From: Glandiceps talaboti
Taxonomy: Eukaryota; Hemichordata; Enteropneusta; Spengelidae
Length of the DNA stretch: 64,000 bases
Direction: 5' to 3'
NCBI RefSeq assembly: GCF_964340395.1
Contig: NC_135565.1
Coordinates: 1,027,001 to 1,091,000 of the forward strand
Part shown: positions 10,901 through 20,315 of the stretch, piece after piece
How the letters are laid out: every line of letters begins with the position of its first letter
Numbering within the stretch: position 1 is the stretch's first letter
Made by a program: the position numbers and the translations under genes
The notes under the pieces: generated by a model
Database searches by the model: none
What the model was told of the DNA's origin: nothing
Seen by the model: only the letters and a program-made list of their open reading frames with translations

Positions 10901-13593
10901 GTACTTTTGGAGATGTAAGTTTTTACCAAAAATGAACATTTTCACACCTAATTTGCATATCACTAATGGTATTGTTGTATGCTTACTATTTCTTCGTCCA
11001 TACATCCCTAGATGCATGACCATTAAATTTCAGTCCAATCTGTTCCGTGGTTTTGGAATTGTAGATTTTTTACCAAAAAGACACATTTTTAGCCATAATT
11101 TGCATATCACTGATGGGACCATCATACCATGAACAACTCTTAGTATTAACCCCCTGAAGAATGTTCCACCCAAATTTCAGTCATAATATGATGAGTAGTT
11201 TTGGAATTATACATTTTTGACCAAAAAGACACATTTTTAGCCCTATTTTGCATATTATTGGGGAAATCTCATCATGTCATAAATAAATCCCAATACCCTC
11301 ACCCCTAAGAATGTTCCCACCAAATGTCATGCCAATCTACCCAGTAGTTTTGGAGTTAAGCTTTTTTTAAAACCAAAAATCACATTTTTTGACCCAAAAT
11401 CTCCATCTCTGATGTAATCATTTTCAAAAGAAAATCACGTGCATATATGCACCCCATAGTGTGTTGTCCTTGTGCCAAGTTTGAGAGAAATCGGTTCAGT
11501 TATGTCTGAGAAATGACTCTGGATGCACGGACACACCGAGCCCAATCTATAAATCCCCGTCCCGAATTATGTCCGACAGGAACTAATAATAACTGCACTG
11601 CTTTGTCATCGAGCCATAATGCTAACAAACCTTCTGAAGGCTATTGTGCACAAAGTCAAGAATGTGTACCATTTTGCTTATATATTTTATTTTACATATC
11701 TGGCACTTGTTCATCCCGACATTCCATTTAGGGTTTTTTTGTGCCCCCCCCCCCCCCCCACAAAAATCAAAAATCAGAACAATTTGGTCACTAACATTTC
11801 ATGAAAAGATATTCAGTAGCTGTAAATCTTGTACCCATGCAGTGGCTTGGGGAGGGGGGGGGGTCATTTTTAACTAAAGGAAACAAGGAGAGGGTCAGGT
11901 TTTAAAAGTGGAGAATTTTGGGAGGGGTCAGTGCTTGTGACAAACCAAGGGTGATTTGCTCTGCCCCTCCTTGCAATTACTGAAGGCTCCCACAGTTTCA
12001 ATCTCTACATTATAACATGACACTGCATAATGATCCCTAACTTGACATGTATTGTCATGGGGGTGGGGTAGGGGTAGGAAGGGGGATCCTTATTACATAT
12101 GATGACTTTAAACACCACTGCATGAAGATAATACAAAATAATAATAATTTATTTACCACTCCAAATCCCAATCATTCAAATAAAATATTAGTAAAAACAC
12201 TTTAATACAGAGAAAAGTGCAGGATGCATACAAGGGCAACTGATGGACAATGTATTCAATAGTATGTCAGAGACTGTTCCTTTCCATGGAAGTTCAATAA
12301 TTTACTAAAATGAGAAAAGTCCTTTCATACTATTTAACATAGTGTACATCTTGTACATCATCTTAAATGTTGGTGGTCATCTGTAGCACATGTGTGGCGG
12401 TGGGTCCCTCAGATGTGCAACAGACGAAATGGGAAATGGTTTATAACACTGACAGAAACTTTGAATGCTGAAGGACACCTCATTGCAGACTGGAGAGGGA
12501 ACAATTCAACTTGTTTGTAAACACTCGAACATTGCGAAAACTCACACATGCGCATTAGACGACCGCCAACCTTTAACATACATTTAATACAAATTTATGT
12601 AAACAGTATACTTCTGAATCTGGTTATACAGATATGTAAACTCTGAAGTAATGCTCACATGTAAGTACATATGGCAGAAACACACCTCCTATGCTCCCAT
12701 ATTTTTTGGTTCTTTCATTAATTTAAAAAGTTTACAGTTGTCTCACCTTTAAAACTGTTGATAAAGCGTATCTCAAACCGGCCTTCCTTAGGTATATCAA
12801 TACCTTCTGTAACACATTTCTTTGCTACTTCTCTGGGAGAGATTGCAGGAGACCCTCTCCTCTGCCTTGTCTGTGAATTATTTTTAAAAGTACATGAATT
12901 ACACTGTGAAATTAAGATATTTGAAAAACATAACAGAGTATCCCATTTTTGTCTGACTGGTGCTGCATTTAGTCACATACTTATATAATTTGTGCAGAAT
13001 GAGATTGTACACACATCACATACATTTATTTAGGTATCTATCTGACCTTTTTTCCACACACTATGGGGACCAAAAGGGTGGAGACAAAGTTACAGTTGAT
13101 TATCCCCCTTAAACCGTTAGACATGAACCAGAATGGAAATTCTTGTCATATAGCTGATATGAGTTGGGAAAACAGTTGATTGTGTATCGACCAGTCACTT
13201 ATACACAACAATGTATCTAATACATAGGTTGTGTTTACAAGCTTGATACTTGAGCCTAATGTACACCAAGGTGTACTATAAAAATACCAATGATTTACAG
13301 GACAACAAAGAGAAAATAATCATATACTGTATTCCTTTTGTTACTACAGACAAATTATACACAGAATTAACTTTAATTCATGAATGTTTTTCGCAAATGT
13401 ACGTGTAAGACTCTTCATTAGTAAATAACATTTCTTTCATTCCAGTCTAAAATAAAGTTGATATATGTCCAAATAATACAAATTAACAAGAACTTTGTTG
13501 GAAAAATTTTGGCAGGAAAGTTGTTGCAAATTGTAAATGTTTCACAATCACTAAGAGAAAACTACTTACCATTATAAATGACTTGACAGACAT
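1310..13593 (-). CDS. KMT5A-like SET-domain lysine methyltransferase gene, 3' partial (5 exons)
   Basis: Minus-strand gene assembled from five exons: 13593-13570, 12870-12747, 8903-8738, 1859-1667 and 1424-1310, 622 coding bases and about 207 residues, continuing past the left edge. Every junction has AG/GT signals, and the phases agree (0, 1, 2, 0). The joined product reads through a SET domain. It has RFEIRFINSFKGKGVFA (the GxG-type entry), then KGDYLMWYEGE, SYIFFFKDKGKPVAIDATR, YVNDDHVKPNS at the place of the NHSCxPN motif, and HLCLFAIRDI...EEILYNYGE with the C-terminal Tyr. A Cys-rich tail (RCNFCDKEC) follows. Order and spacing resemble KMT5A/SETD8, which mono-methylates histone H4 Lys20; the substrate here is unknown. 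The start ATG at 13593 is the weakest point, because the frame stays open upstream of it and a pyrimidine-rich stretch suggests a 5' intron. Introns of about 3.8 and 6.9 kb are full of mobile elements. Confidence 0.82.
1667..1859 (-). CDS. SET gene exon 4, catalytic core of SET domain
   Basis: 193 bases from acceptor 'ttcattttcag' to donor GTATAT. It encodes IDATRIETIAKYVNDDHVKP, then NSTMKKV, HLCLFAIRDIAVNEEILYNY and GEGLDLPWRK. These correspond to the family's xDAT, N(H/D)xxxPN and EExxYxYG motifs, which form the cofactor pocket and active-site Tyr. The downstream LPWRK is shared with other invertebrate KMT5A-like proteins as far as I recall. Confidence 0.92.
2700..3070. repeat. Dispersed repeat R1, fragment with internal ~120-bp repetition
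   Basis: Three imperfect tandem blocks, each with 'ccctgttgtta' followed by 'tatgggcgtggtc'-like and 'gttgctaggatatttgcata'-like text. The same phrases recur at 7.2, 10.6 and 31.4 kb in the same orientation. It is a non-coding dispersed repeat within the fourth intron of the SET gene. Confidence 0.7.
3071..4075. other. Intronic DNA, no recognisable feature
   Basis: AT-rich intron sequence of the SET gene with short A and T runs. No exon, repeat family or structured element could be recognised. Confidence 0.5.
4076..5239. mobile_element. Foldback DNA element with ~100-bp terminal inverted repeats
   Basis: The left arm (about 4076-4175) and the reverse complement of the right arm (about 5145-5239) match over about 100 bases with a few indels. 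Shared blocks include 'atgtattaatcgcc', 'cgacaat', 'acccggaag' and the 19-base 'cagccatacgttacagtgg'. The interior holds no transposase frame, so it looks non-autonomous. A target duplication could not be settled: TA just inside the outer palindromic bases is possible. It lies in the fourth intron of the SET gene. Confidence 0.75.
5240..6149. other. Intronic DNA, no recognisable feature
   Basis: Mixed-composition intron sequence between the foldback element and a dispersed repeat. Nothing specific could be identified. Confidence 0.45.
6150..6560. repeat. Dispersed repeat, two tandem ~155-bp copies
   Basis: Two similar blocks (about 6150-6300 and 6310-6475) share 'aaaaaaaatcataaaaaat', 'aacaaatctga(g/a)ta', runs of C and 'caaatatcgaag'-like endings. 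The segment ends with 'tacgctttcagctttcgctg'. It is intronic and non-coding. Confidence 0.5.
7230..7463. repeat. Dispersed repeat R1, left part (split by a MITE)
   Basis: Contains the R1 phrases 'tgggcgtggtcatggttgct', 'gccaattttgtcataag' and 'agaaacatctcaccaag'. It breaks off at the insertion site of the MITE at 7464 and resumes at 8167. Comparison with the intact R1 copy at 10.6 kb shows that the two parts are continuous. Confidence 0.75.
7464..8166. mobile_element. Harbinger-like MITE with TAA target duplication
   Basis: A 703-bp element with terminal inverted repeats beginning GGGACCGGTCAG and continuing into 'atttacggcaggggggg'; the right end is the reverse complement. It is flanked by TAA at 7461-7463 and at 8167-8169, the 3-bp TWA duplication typical of PIF/Harbinger elements. 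The interior contains long G/C runs and a (TCTG/TCTC)n microsatellite (about 7860-7970) and no transposase. It is inserted in an R1 repeat. A related end occurs at 61,823 and a related G-rich fragment at 20,158. Confidence 0.82.
7857..7972. repeat. (TCTG)n/(TCTC)n microsatellite
   Basis: Impure tetranucleotide and dinucleotide pyrimidine tract inside the Harbinger-like MITE. The open frame across it is an artefact. Confidence 0.8.
8167..8676. repeat. Dispersed repeat R1, right part
   Basis: Resumes R1 after the MITE with 'gagatacatttttgacc', repeated 'cacctaatttgcatatcac'-type phrases at about 110-bp spacing, and 'ccaccaaatttcaggccaat'. It ends near 'gcactactgaaccagtccag'. The ~110-bp internal periodicity is shared by the copies at 10.6 and 31.4 kb. 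Confidence 0.75.
8738..8903 (-). CDS. SET gene exon 3, N-terminal half of SET domain
   Basis: 166 bases between acceptor 'ttctctacag' and donor GTAAGT. It encodes GKGVFAAKEYTKGDYLMWYE, then GERLSGKEA, an acidic stretch, and SYIFFFKDKGKPVA. The exon ends with 'gc', which takes the first base of the next exon to make Ala before IDATR. GxGVFA, KGD and YxGE are standard SET N-terminal motifs. Confidence 0.9.
8904..10550. other. Intron 2 of the SET gene, right part, no gene
   Basis: AT-rich intron sequence. It contains a G-run/C-run pair (about 9,222-9,236 and 9,266-9,282) that could fold. A 136-codon plus-strand open frame at 10,055-10,465 starts on TTG, has no recognisable domain, and is judged spurious. 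Confidence 0.5.
10560..11610. repeat. Dispersed repeat R1, longest copy
   Basis: About 1 kb in the same orientation as the other copies: 'aaggccgtggtcatggttgc', 'gccaattttgccaaatt', 'agaaacatctcgccaagttt', then several ~110-bp blocks around 'aatttgcatatcactgatgg'. It ends with 'gagaaatgactctggatgca' and 'cacaccgagccc'. Because it is uninterrupted, it shows the pre-insertion structure of the 7.2-8.7 kb copy. Confidence 0.75.
11611..12746. other. Intron 2 of the SET gene, left part, no gene
   Basis: Contains a C-run (about 11,743-11,760) and a G-run (about 11,853-11,863) about 95 bp apart. Otherwise it is featureless intron. Confidence 0.45.
12747..12870 (-). CDS. SET gene exon 2, pre-SET and start of SET
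   Basis: 124 bases, preceded by the acceptor 'aattcacag' and followed by donor GTGAGA. It encodes TRQRRGSP...AISPREVAKKC...EGRFEIRFINSFK and ends with one base (g). That base joins the 'gc' of the next exon to make Gly in the sequence FKGKGVFA, the conserved start of a SET fold. It is open over its full length in this frame, and the next-exon phase fit supports it strongly. Confidence 0.85.
12871..13569. other. Intron 1 of the SET gene
   Basis: About 0.7 kb between the putative first coding exon and exon 2. AT-rich, no recognisable element. Confidence 0.45.
13570..13593 (-). CDS. SET gene, putative first coding exon (MSVKSFIM)
   Basis: A 24-base coding segment beginning with ATG (reverse complement of 13591-13593) and ending at a consensus donor, GTAAGT, read downward from 13569. 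It ends on a codon boundary, matching the phase-0 start of the next exon. A pyrimidine-rich stretch and 'tatcag' lie just upstream, so it may be preceded by a 5' UTR intron, or the open frame may extend further. This is the least certain exon of the model. Confidence 0.5.
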
Positions 13594-14779
13594 TTCTGCT
13601 CTGATACTAGTGACAGATCATGGAAAAGAGAGAGGAAATCATTAATATCAATAATCTCATCTATTAAAAGAACTCTGCAATCTAAGCTTCTATATTGACC
13701 AGCATATGTTCAATGATTGTCCAATCAAATTAAGTTTGCCTCATGAAGCTGATAGGCTTTCATTCTAAGATAGTGTTGATAGAACAGGATTTTCCATGAC
13801 TGAACTGCAATGACCCCCAAGCTTTGACAACTTTTTGACTGGGAAATCAAAAGGCGGAAGCCTACTAAATGTAGAAACTTAGCAGATGACTGGCTTAAAG
13901 CAAAAATTCAAGTTTGTACTTCACTTTACCAACACTGATTTCAAAATATGCCAAAATTTTGAAAGGGTGGGACATGCTATTACCATACAGATAAATTTAA
14001 ACAGATAACAGCTGACATATCAAATTGTAGTGTACATGCCATCTCAGTCTCTCAGATGTTTTTGACAGCATTCAATAAAAACAAGATTTGAGTTATGGTT
14101 GACCAAATCTAAACATTACAACACATTGTGGCTCTGTCTGCCAATCAGGTGTATAGGAATATAAATTGTAGATGTATAGGAATCTGCATGTCTATGAAAG
14201 TCTTTTTGCACCACTATGTAGTTTGTCAAGCAATTACATCAGTTCATGTATCAAGGCATGATGCAAGTAAAACCTGGTTGATGGTCAGCCAGCATGTTGA
14301 AACCAAAATTGATACAGTATGCCAATATATGGATGCAGTCATAGTGTGTCACACTCTGTGACAGATAGAGTAAATTGCAATAGCAGTTACTTGAGTTGTG
14401 TCATCCAATATCAAACAATGTACATCTTAGACACAAAATATGAAGTGTCCTGAGACATTTCTAACACAAACTTTAACGTCGCCAAAACTTATGCACAACC
14501 TTTGAAAACAATACTGTAAGTTGTGAAATTATTGTTTTATGTCATGTGACAATATCTGATTTGAAGATTAGCCATATATAGGGATGAAATTCAAATATAT
14601 TTGAGTCCGGCGCGATATTATGAACCGAGCAACATTTTTGGTGTGCGAGGGTTTAACCTTGTAACTTGCCACATATACGATATTTTGGTCAAAATCTAGC
14701 AAAGGTCAGAAAATTTGAGACTGAACTGTATGAACAAACTGACTGCAGTTGTTAGACGACGCGACGGTGAACTTGAGAC

Positions 14780-15552
14780 TGTGATCGAAACGGGACCGCG
14801 AGAGAGTTCAGACGATCGACTAGACCCCCCCCCCCCCTTCACATCAGTCTCAGACGTTACGAGTACATTTTTGTAAATGAAAAGTCTGCTTCATGTAGGA
14901 CGAAAAACATTGCCAAAGACAATAAAACTGAATGTTGAGATGTATAATGACAACGAGTCAGTGAATCGTGGTATAAAAACCTTATCAAAACTTCTCCGCC
15001 ATGATGTTTGTTTACACGTGACTGTGATTTATAATATTAGTTTATAAAGTTACTAACGCATTTCCACATCTCTCACTGCTCGACTCCACCACTTACATTT
15101 GTACATAAAGCATGGAAGTATAAAGTGACATGATTTCTGGTTGCATACGCCAATACCCTAAAGAAAATACTTGTCATCTTGCATTCGTACTTAATGATGA
15201 AACAACTGTGTGATGCCGAGTCCCTATCAGTGATTTCGGTGAAAACAATCTGAGATTTCGAACGTCTCAAACACTTCATTCTCCCAATTACATCCATACG
15301 CTCTTTCACATCATACCATACACAATCATACATAATATACAAAATTAATGACGCGAACATGGTAGAAACAAGTGTAGTTTTCGAGAAACTAACCGTTTGG
15401 ATGTTTGTAGATGTAAATACACGTCCAACTCCCACCAACAGCAGTGGGGGAAAAATCCTCCATGTCACGGCGCCAGACACTTCAAAGAGTTTGATGACGC
15501 ACTGAGATTTCACTGTCTAGATCTATGCAAATTAGATATATGGGACGGTAAC
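14780..15552. repeat. Direct duplication, copy 1
   Basis: Matches 15,553-16,455 in the same orientation with moderate divergence. Shared landmarks are 'gttcagacgatcga', 'tctgcttcatgtagga', 'aaacttctccgccatgatgt', 'gtttataaagttactaacgc' and 'ggaagtataaagtgacatga'. It lies upstream of the minus-strand SET gene, so it may include 5' UTR or promoter DNA. The 146-codon minus-strand open frame here is not preserved in copy 2, which argues against coding. Confidence 0.8.
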
Positions 15553-16455
15553 CAACGGGACGTGACAGGGATAGTTCAGACGATCGATCGACTAGAAAAC
15601 TTTCTTTCCCTTCACGTCAGCCTTAGAAGTTACAAGTACATGACAAATCTGCTTCATGTAGGAAGAAAAATATTGGCAAGACAATCAAGCAGAATGTCGA
15701 GATATTTACACAAGTCAGTGAATCATGATTTTAATTTAAAACCTTTTCAAAACTTCTCCGCCATGATGTGTGTATCATACATGTGACTGAATTTATAAAT
15801 TAGTTTATAAAGTTACTAACGCACCCCCCCCCCACCCTCTCACTGCTCGATCAACACATACATAAAGAATGGAAGTATAAAGTGACATGATTTCTGTTTT
15901 CATACACTAATACCCTAAAGAAAAAATTATCATCATGCATTCGTAATTATCGACGAAACAACTGTGCATGTGATGCACAGGGGCGTGTATTATTGCTTAG
16001 ATTGTCGTCTTATTATTAATAAAATATGGTACGAATCCTGCTGCTACAACTGTATCAATCTGTATACTTCAAAAAATATACAGGTAGGACTATATAGTCA
16101 AAGTGTTGTTATATTTAGCCTATAGACCAGGAAAACAACAATCTAAGAAATATTACAAGCCCCTATGGTCCCATATCAGTGATTTTGAGGAAAACTATCT
16201 GAGATTTCGAACTTCTCAAACCTTTATTCTCCCAACTACACCAATACGCTCTTTCACATCATACCATATATAATATACACAATTAATGAAGCGAACATGG
16301 TAGAAACATGTGTAGTTTTCGAAAAACTAACCTTTTTCTAGATTTCTTGATGTAAATCCACATCAACTGTGCAGTGGGGAAAAATACTTCAAAGAGTTTG
16401 CGCATGCGACGACGCACTAATTTGCTGTCTGTATGCAAATTAGATATGGTAACTT
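15553..16455. repeat. Direct duplication, copy 2
   Basis: Second copy of the 14.8-kb unit, with about 190 bp of extra sequence around 15,965-16,150 and several indels. It ends at 'atgcaaattagatatggtaac', which corresponds to the end of copy 1. Just beyond it, 16,460-16,640 is somewhat CpG-richer and carries an 'agccaatcag' CCAAT-type motif. Confidence 0.78.
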
Positions 16456-16800
16456 TGTAGCCAAAGTCGGGACGCGGTCTTCAGACGTGCGCTAAACAAC
16501 AGCCAATCAGAATGTATACACTCGTCCTATGCAACATTTCATCCCAGGGTGGCGATCGACCGTGTGTATAGTCTCTGGGCAAGTTTTCTACCTGAGATAC
16601 ACCCGCGCAGTATGCAATCCGTAGGAAAGTGTCAATGTAGACTCCAGCTGAAACTCACAGGATCAACTATTTATGCCTAAAGAGGGCCTTATGTGGTTTA
16701 TTCTTTAGTGGCTCCGGATATATGCACCACCAAGAAAAAAGGTTCCACCAACAAGTGAAAGTGTCGATATGCTGGAGCCACCTCTCATTGCGATGTCCAA

Positions 16801-16846
16801 ACATACATACATACATACATACATACATACATACATACATACATAC
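16801..16846. repeat. (CATA)n microsatellite
   Basis: About eleven pure tetranucleotide units. Confidence 0.95.
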
Positions 16847-16944
16847 CATCGTCGCAAACCACGGCCTGTTTTACGGCAATGTTCTTAACGAGCCTTATTT
16901 CGAAATGTTGTGGTAGAAATTATAACTCTGGTTTGCGAGAATGA

Positions 16945-17058
16945 TACATACATACATACATACATACATACATACATACATACATACGTACGTACGTACG
17001 TACGTACGTACGTACATACATACATACATACATACATACATACATACATACATACATA
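16945..17058. repeat. (CATA)n(CGTA)n(CATA)n compound microsatellite
   Basis: A block of seven or so CGTA units sits in the middle of a CATA tract, about ten CATA units on each side. The tract abuts the 5' end of the LINE ORF1 remnant, so it probably expanded within or replaced the missing 5' part. Confidence 0.95.
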
Positions 17059-17059
17059 G

Positions 17060-17311
17060 ACATATCTCTATGAGGACAGTATCCATCCCAATGCCAGAGG
17101 AACAGCAACACTAGTGGCTAATATGAAGCGGTATATATACAGAGCTATTGTTGCAGAGATGAAGAACAGAAACATCTTTAACAGCTACACCTCGGAAAAC
17201 TCTGCAGTCCCCAGTGGAGGAGAGAAGACGCGAGCCAATCCAGTAAAAGCCGCCAAAACTATAACAATGGTAAAAACAATACACTTTTCACAGATCTATT
17301 ATCTGGAATAG
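17060..17311 (+). pseudogene. LINE ORF1 remnant, SGNH-esterase C-terminus
   Basis: An open frame, truncated upstream at a stop in the microsatellite, reads YEDSIHPNARGTATLVANMK, then RYIYRAIVAEMK. D-x-I-H-P-N...G is the last catalytic block (Asp and His) of SGNH/GDSL hydrolases, which occur as ORF1 esterases in CR1 and related LINEs. The Ser and Gly/Asn blocks are missing. It lies about 310 bp upstream of the ORF2 ATG on the same strand, as expected for ORF1. An unrelated GDSL gene fragment is less likely. Confidence 0.65.
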
Positions 17312-17621
17312 TGAATCTTTTGACAGATAACTAAACAGGTATGTAGGTTAAAACAACCAAGTAAGGATGAACACCTACACGTGTAATGGGGTAAATCGCA
17401 ATATGAACTTGAACCTTTTATTGGGTCAAAAGAAACATGAGATAACACTGGGTCACTGCCTAGTGAAGGTACAGTAGTTGAGTATACACGTATCGGCATT
17501 CGCGAGATTAATAGATTATTTAAATACCTAATTCTCTATCTGTTTTTATATTTGTTTTGTTGGTTGTGTTTTGTTTGTTTTTCTGTGCCTTTGTGTTTAT
17601 TCTCATCTGAAAACTGTTAGT

Positions 17622-18805
17622 ATGAGGAACATACAACCAGCTGGTAAAACCACGCTGAAGTTTTCTACATGGAATATATATGGTAGCTTTGAACGCAAAG
17701 TTAAGGATAAAAACTTCCTAAACACTGTGAACAATTTTGATTTCATCAGTTTTGTTGAAACAAAAACAAACATTGACTCTGAGATAGAAATCTCTAACTA
17801 CAGCTACTTTCATTCATATAGAAAGAAAAAACATAAAAACGCTCGTGCACACTCTGGTGGAGTGGCATTCTATTACAAAAGCATATATAAACATGGTATA
17901 AGGCAAATGGAAAGCAGCTGTGAGCTCGAGGACTTTATTTGGACCCGTCTTGATAAAAACATGTTTGATCTAGACGAAAATATTTTTGTTTGTAGTCTGT
18001 ATATGAGTCCTCAAGGCTCCAGTATCTTCAAATGGAAAGACACAAATTTGTATCAGCTACTAGAAAAAGATGTTATAAAATATTCTAAGTTAGGACAGAT
18101 CATCCTGACAGGTGAATTCAATGCCCGTACTAAAATGGATAATGATACGGTGATTCATCCAAACCTGAACTATTACTCATCAACAGCTTCCATAGACTTT
18201 AAACCAAGACAGTCACATGACATTACAAAGGAAACCAATATGGTGAATTACTTCTTGATCTATGTATCTCTTCAGAAATTGTAATTCTAAATGGTCGTTG
18301 CCCTGGTGACTCTATGGGTAAATTTACATGTCACCAAGCAAAAGGGAGTAGTACAGTAGATTATACCATTGTCAGTCATAGTCTGTTCAATAGGATTGGT
18401 GTTTTCAGTGTTCAGCCACTGAACCTGGTTTTATCTGATCATTGCCAAATGTTATTTACATTGCAGACTAACATACTACAAGATGATAAAGTTACACCTA
18501 ATTCTACAGCAGATGACTTGAATAACTATTGTCATTCCAACTTTTCATACACATGGGATACAAACTCAAAATATTATTTCTACAATGCATTACAGAGCCA
18601 GGAGGTAATAGTACTGGCTAAGAACTTTGAGAGAGAACATTTTGATAATTCTAAAAAGTCAGTTGATCAGGCTGGCATTATGTTATCAGACATCTATCAC
18701 GAGGCAGCTGGTAAAAGCCTAAAAAAAAACGTTTCTTTAAAAAAACAAAAAAGAAAAAGAAAACCAGAAAGCAAACATGGTACACAAAAAATCTTTCTTG
18801 TATGA
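17622..18805 (+). pseudogene. LINE ORF2, AP-like endonuclease domain
   Basis: Begins at ATG 17,622. Visible endonuclease blocks are STWN (residues 15-18), VETK with the active-site Glu at 46, and GEFNAR (164-169), where the family usually has GDFNA, so the Asp is changed to Glu. Near 18,240 a single-base indel shifts the frame. The second frame then carries STVDYTIVSH and LSDHC, the final Asp-His block. A Lys/Arg-rich tail precedes a further frame break at about 18,715-18,805. The enzyme would nick target DNA for target-primed reverse transcription. The copy is not functional. Confidence 0.85.
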
Positions 18806-20157
18806 AAAAGGAGATACACAATCTTTCCACTAAACTTAGCACAGACCCATTTAAAACCATCAACTGAGAAATAGTTGTTATGAACAAAGGAAACACTACA
18901 AGAAGGCTGTGAAAAAAAAGAAACGAGAATTTAAAAATGAGATATTGTCTAAACTAGAAAACCTGAGTGGTTCACATCCCGATGAATACTGGAAACTTAT
19001 TAAGAACTTAAGAGCGCCACAAGAGGGTAAGACATGTAATGGAGAAATTGTTGAGAAAAAAACAAACTGTTTGAGCATTTCAAAAATCTCAGTTCAAACA
19101 AGGTAAAACTTACTGCAGATACCACCTATGTTAGTAAAAAGAACCGGCTAGAAAATATTGCTGATTCCATAGAATTAGATAAGCCAATCTCTCAGCTTGA
19201 AATTCAAAAAAACAATAAGTACACTCAAGCACAAAAAATCACCCGGAATAGATAACATAACCAATGAAATGATCACAGCCAGTAGAAACGTTCTCATTAC
19301 ACACATTCAAAAACTGTTCAATCTAATTCTCGAAAGTGGCCATTTTCCTAGATGCTGGAATATGGGTATAATTACACCTATCTACAAAAAAGGAGACAAG
19401 ACAGATCCCAGTAACTATCGTGGCATCACACTTTTAAATTGTTTGAGTAAATTATTCACTTCAGTCCTGAAACAGAGGCTTGTTGAATTTAACGACAAAA
19501 ATGACATTATAATTAAAGAACAGGTTGGCTTTCTACCTAAATTCAGTACTCGTGATCACATATTTGTTCTAAACCAGTTGATTACAAAATACCGAAGTAA
19601 AGATAAATACATTTTTGCTTGCTTTATAGACCTGAAAAAAGCCTTTGACTCAATTTGGTATGAAGGGCTTTTCCACAAATTGGTGCTCAATGGCATCAGA
19701 GGACGTTTCTATAAAGTAATCAAAGCTATCTATTCAAACGCAACTGGATGTGTTAAGACAAAAAATGGTCTGACCCGCCAATTTCCAATACAGAGAGGTA
19801 TTATACAAGGGGATGGCCTTAGCCCCCTACTATTCAATATCTACGTAAATGATATAAAAAGACAAATTAATATGTCAAACAATGACCCACCACCTCTTCT
19901 AACTAGCAGGCTATCTTGCTTACTATATGCTGACGATTTAATGTTACTATAGGAATCAAATACTGGTCTACAAAATGCCCTCAATGCAGTCGAAATCTTC
20001 TGTGAAAGATGGCACTTAGATATAAATATTGCCAAATCAAAGATCACGATTTTCAATAAGTCAGGAAAATGTTTGAAGAAATTTAAATGTTACATAAACA
20101 AGTAAGTATTAGACTGCGTTCCCTCCTACACATACCTTGGAATATCTTGTTTGTATA
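18806..20157 (+). pseudogene. LINE ORF2, reverse transcriptase domain
   Basis: After short frame-broken linker pieces (18,806-19,196), an open stretch at 19,197-19,952 carries the RT motifs in order: HKKSPGIDNITNEMI, YKKGDKTDPSNYRGITLLN, EQVGFLPKFSTRDH, CFIDLKKAFDS (catalytic Asp block A), QRGIIQGDGLSPLLFNIYVND (block B) and LLYADDLML (catalytic YADD). A TAG follows at once. The same frame then resumes with the post-YADD region, hits another stop at about 20,104, and shows YTYLGIS just before truncation at about 20,157. Confidence 0.9.
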
Positions 20158-20315
20158 TGTGTGTAATGGGGGGGGGGGGCATGGAAAAAAATCAAGAACT
20201 TGTAGGGGGGCATCAATATTTTCCAAGCTTTTGTAAGGGGGGGGGCATGAAAAAAATACACAGGAAAAAAGGGAAATCCTCCGGGGTTCCCCTGGAAGTA
20301 AAATCTGGGCACTCC
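20158..20315. mobile_element. G-run-rich MITE fragment
   Basis: Three G-runs, each followed by 'gggcat(g/c)'-like text ('ggggcatgaaaaaaat'), resemble the interior of the 7,464-8,166 element. It truncates the LINE at its left and joins the family E fragment at its right. No terminal repeats remain. Confidence 0.5.

Larger units (their letters stand above)
17060..20157 (+). mobile_element. CR1/L2-like non-LTR retrotransposon, decayed
   Basis: In order: an ORF1 C-terminal remnant with an SGNH-esterase-type DxxH, a ~310-bp gap, an AP-type endonuclease, a Lys-rich linker and a reverse transcriptase ending in YADD. Several frameshifts and in-frame stops show that it is dead. The 5' end is replaced by a microsatellite. 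The 3' end stops soon after the YLGIS motif, where a G-rich MITE-like fragment begins. Clade placement (Jockey/CR1/L2 group) rests on motif style and the ORF1 esterase, not on a tree. Confidence 0.88.

Noticed and set aside
15073-15513. 146-codon minus-strand frame in the duplicated region
   Set aside because: The paralogous copy at 15.55-16.45 kb does not keep the frame, so selection for coding is unlikely.
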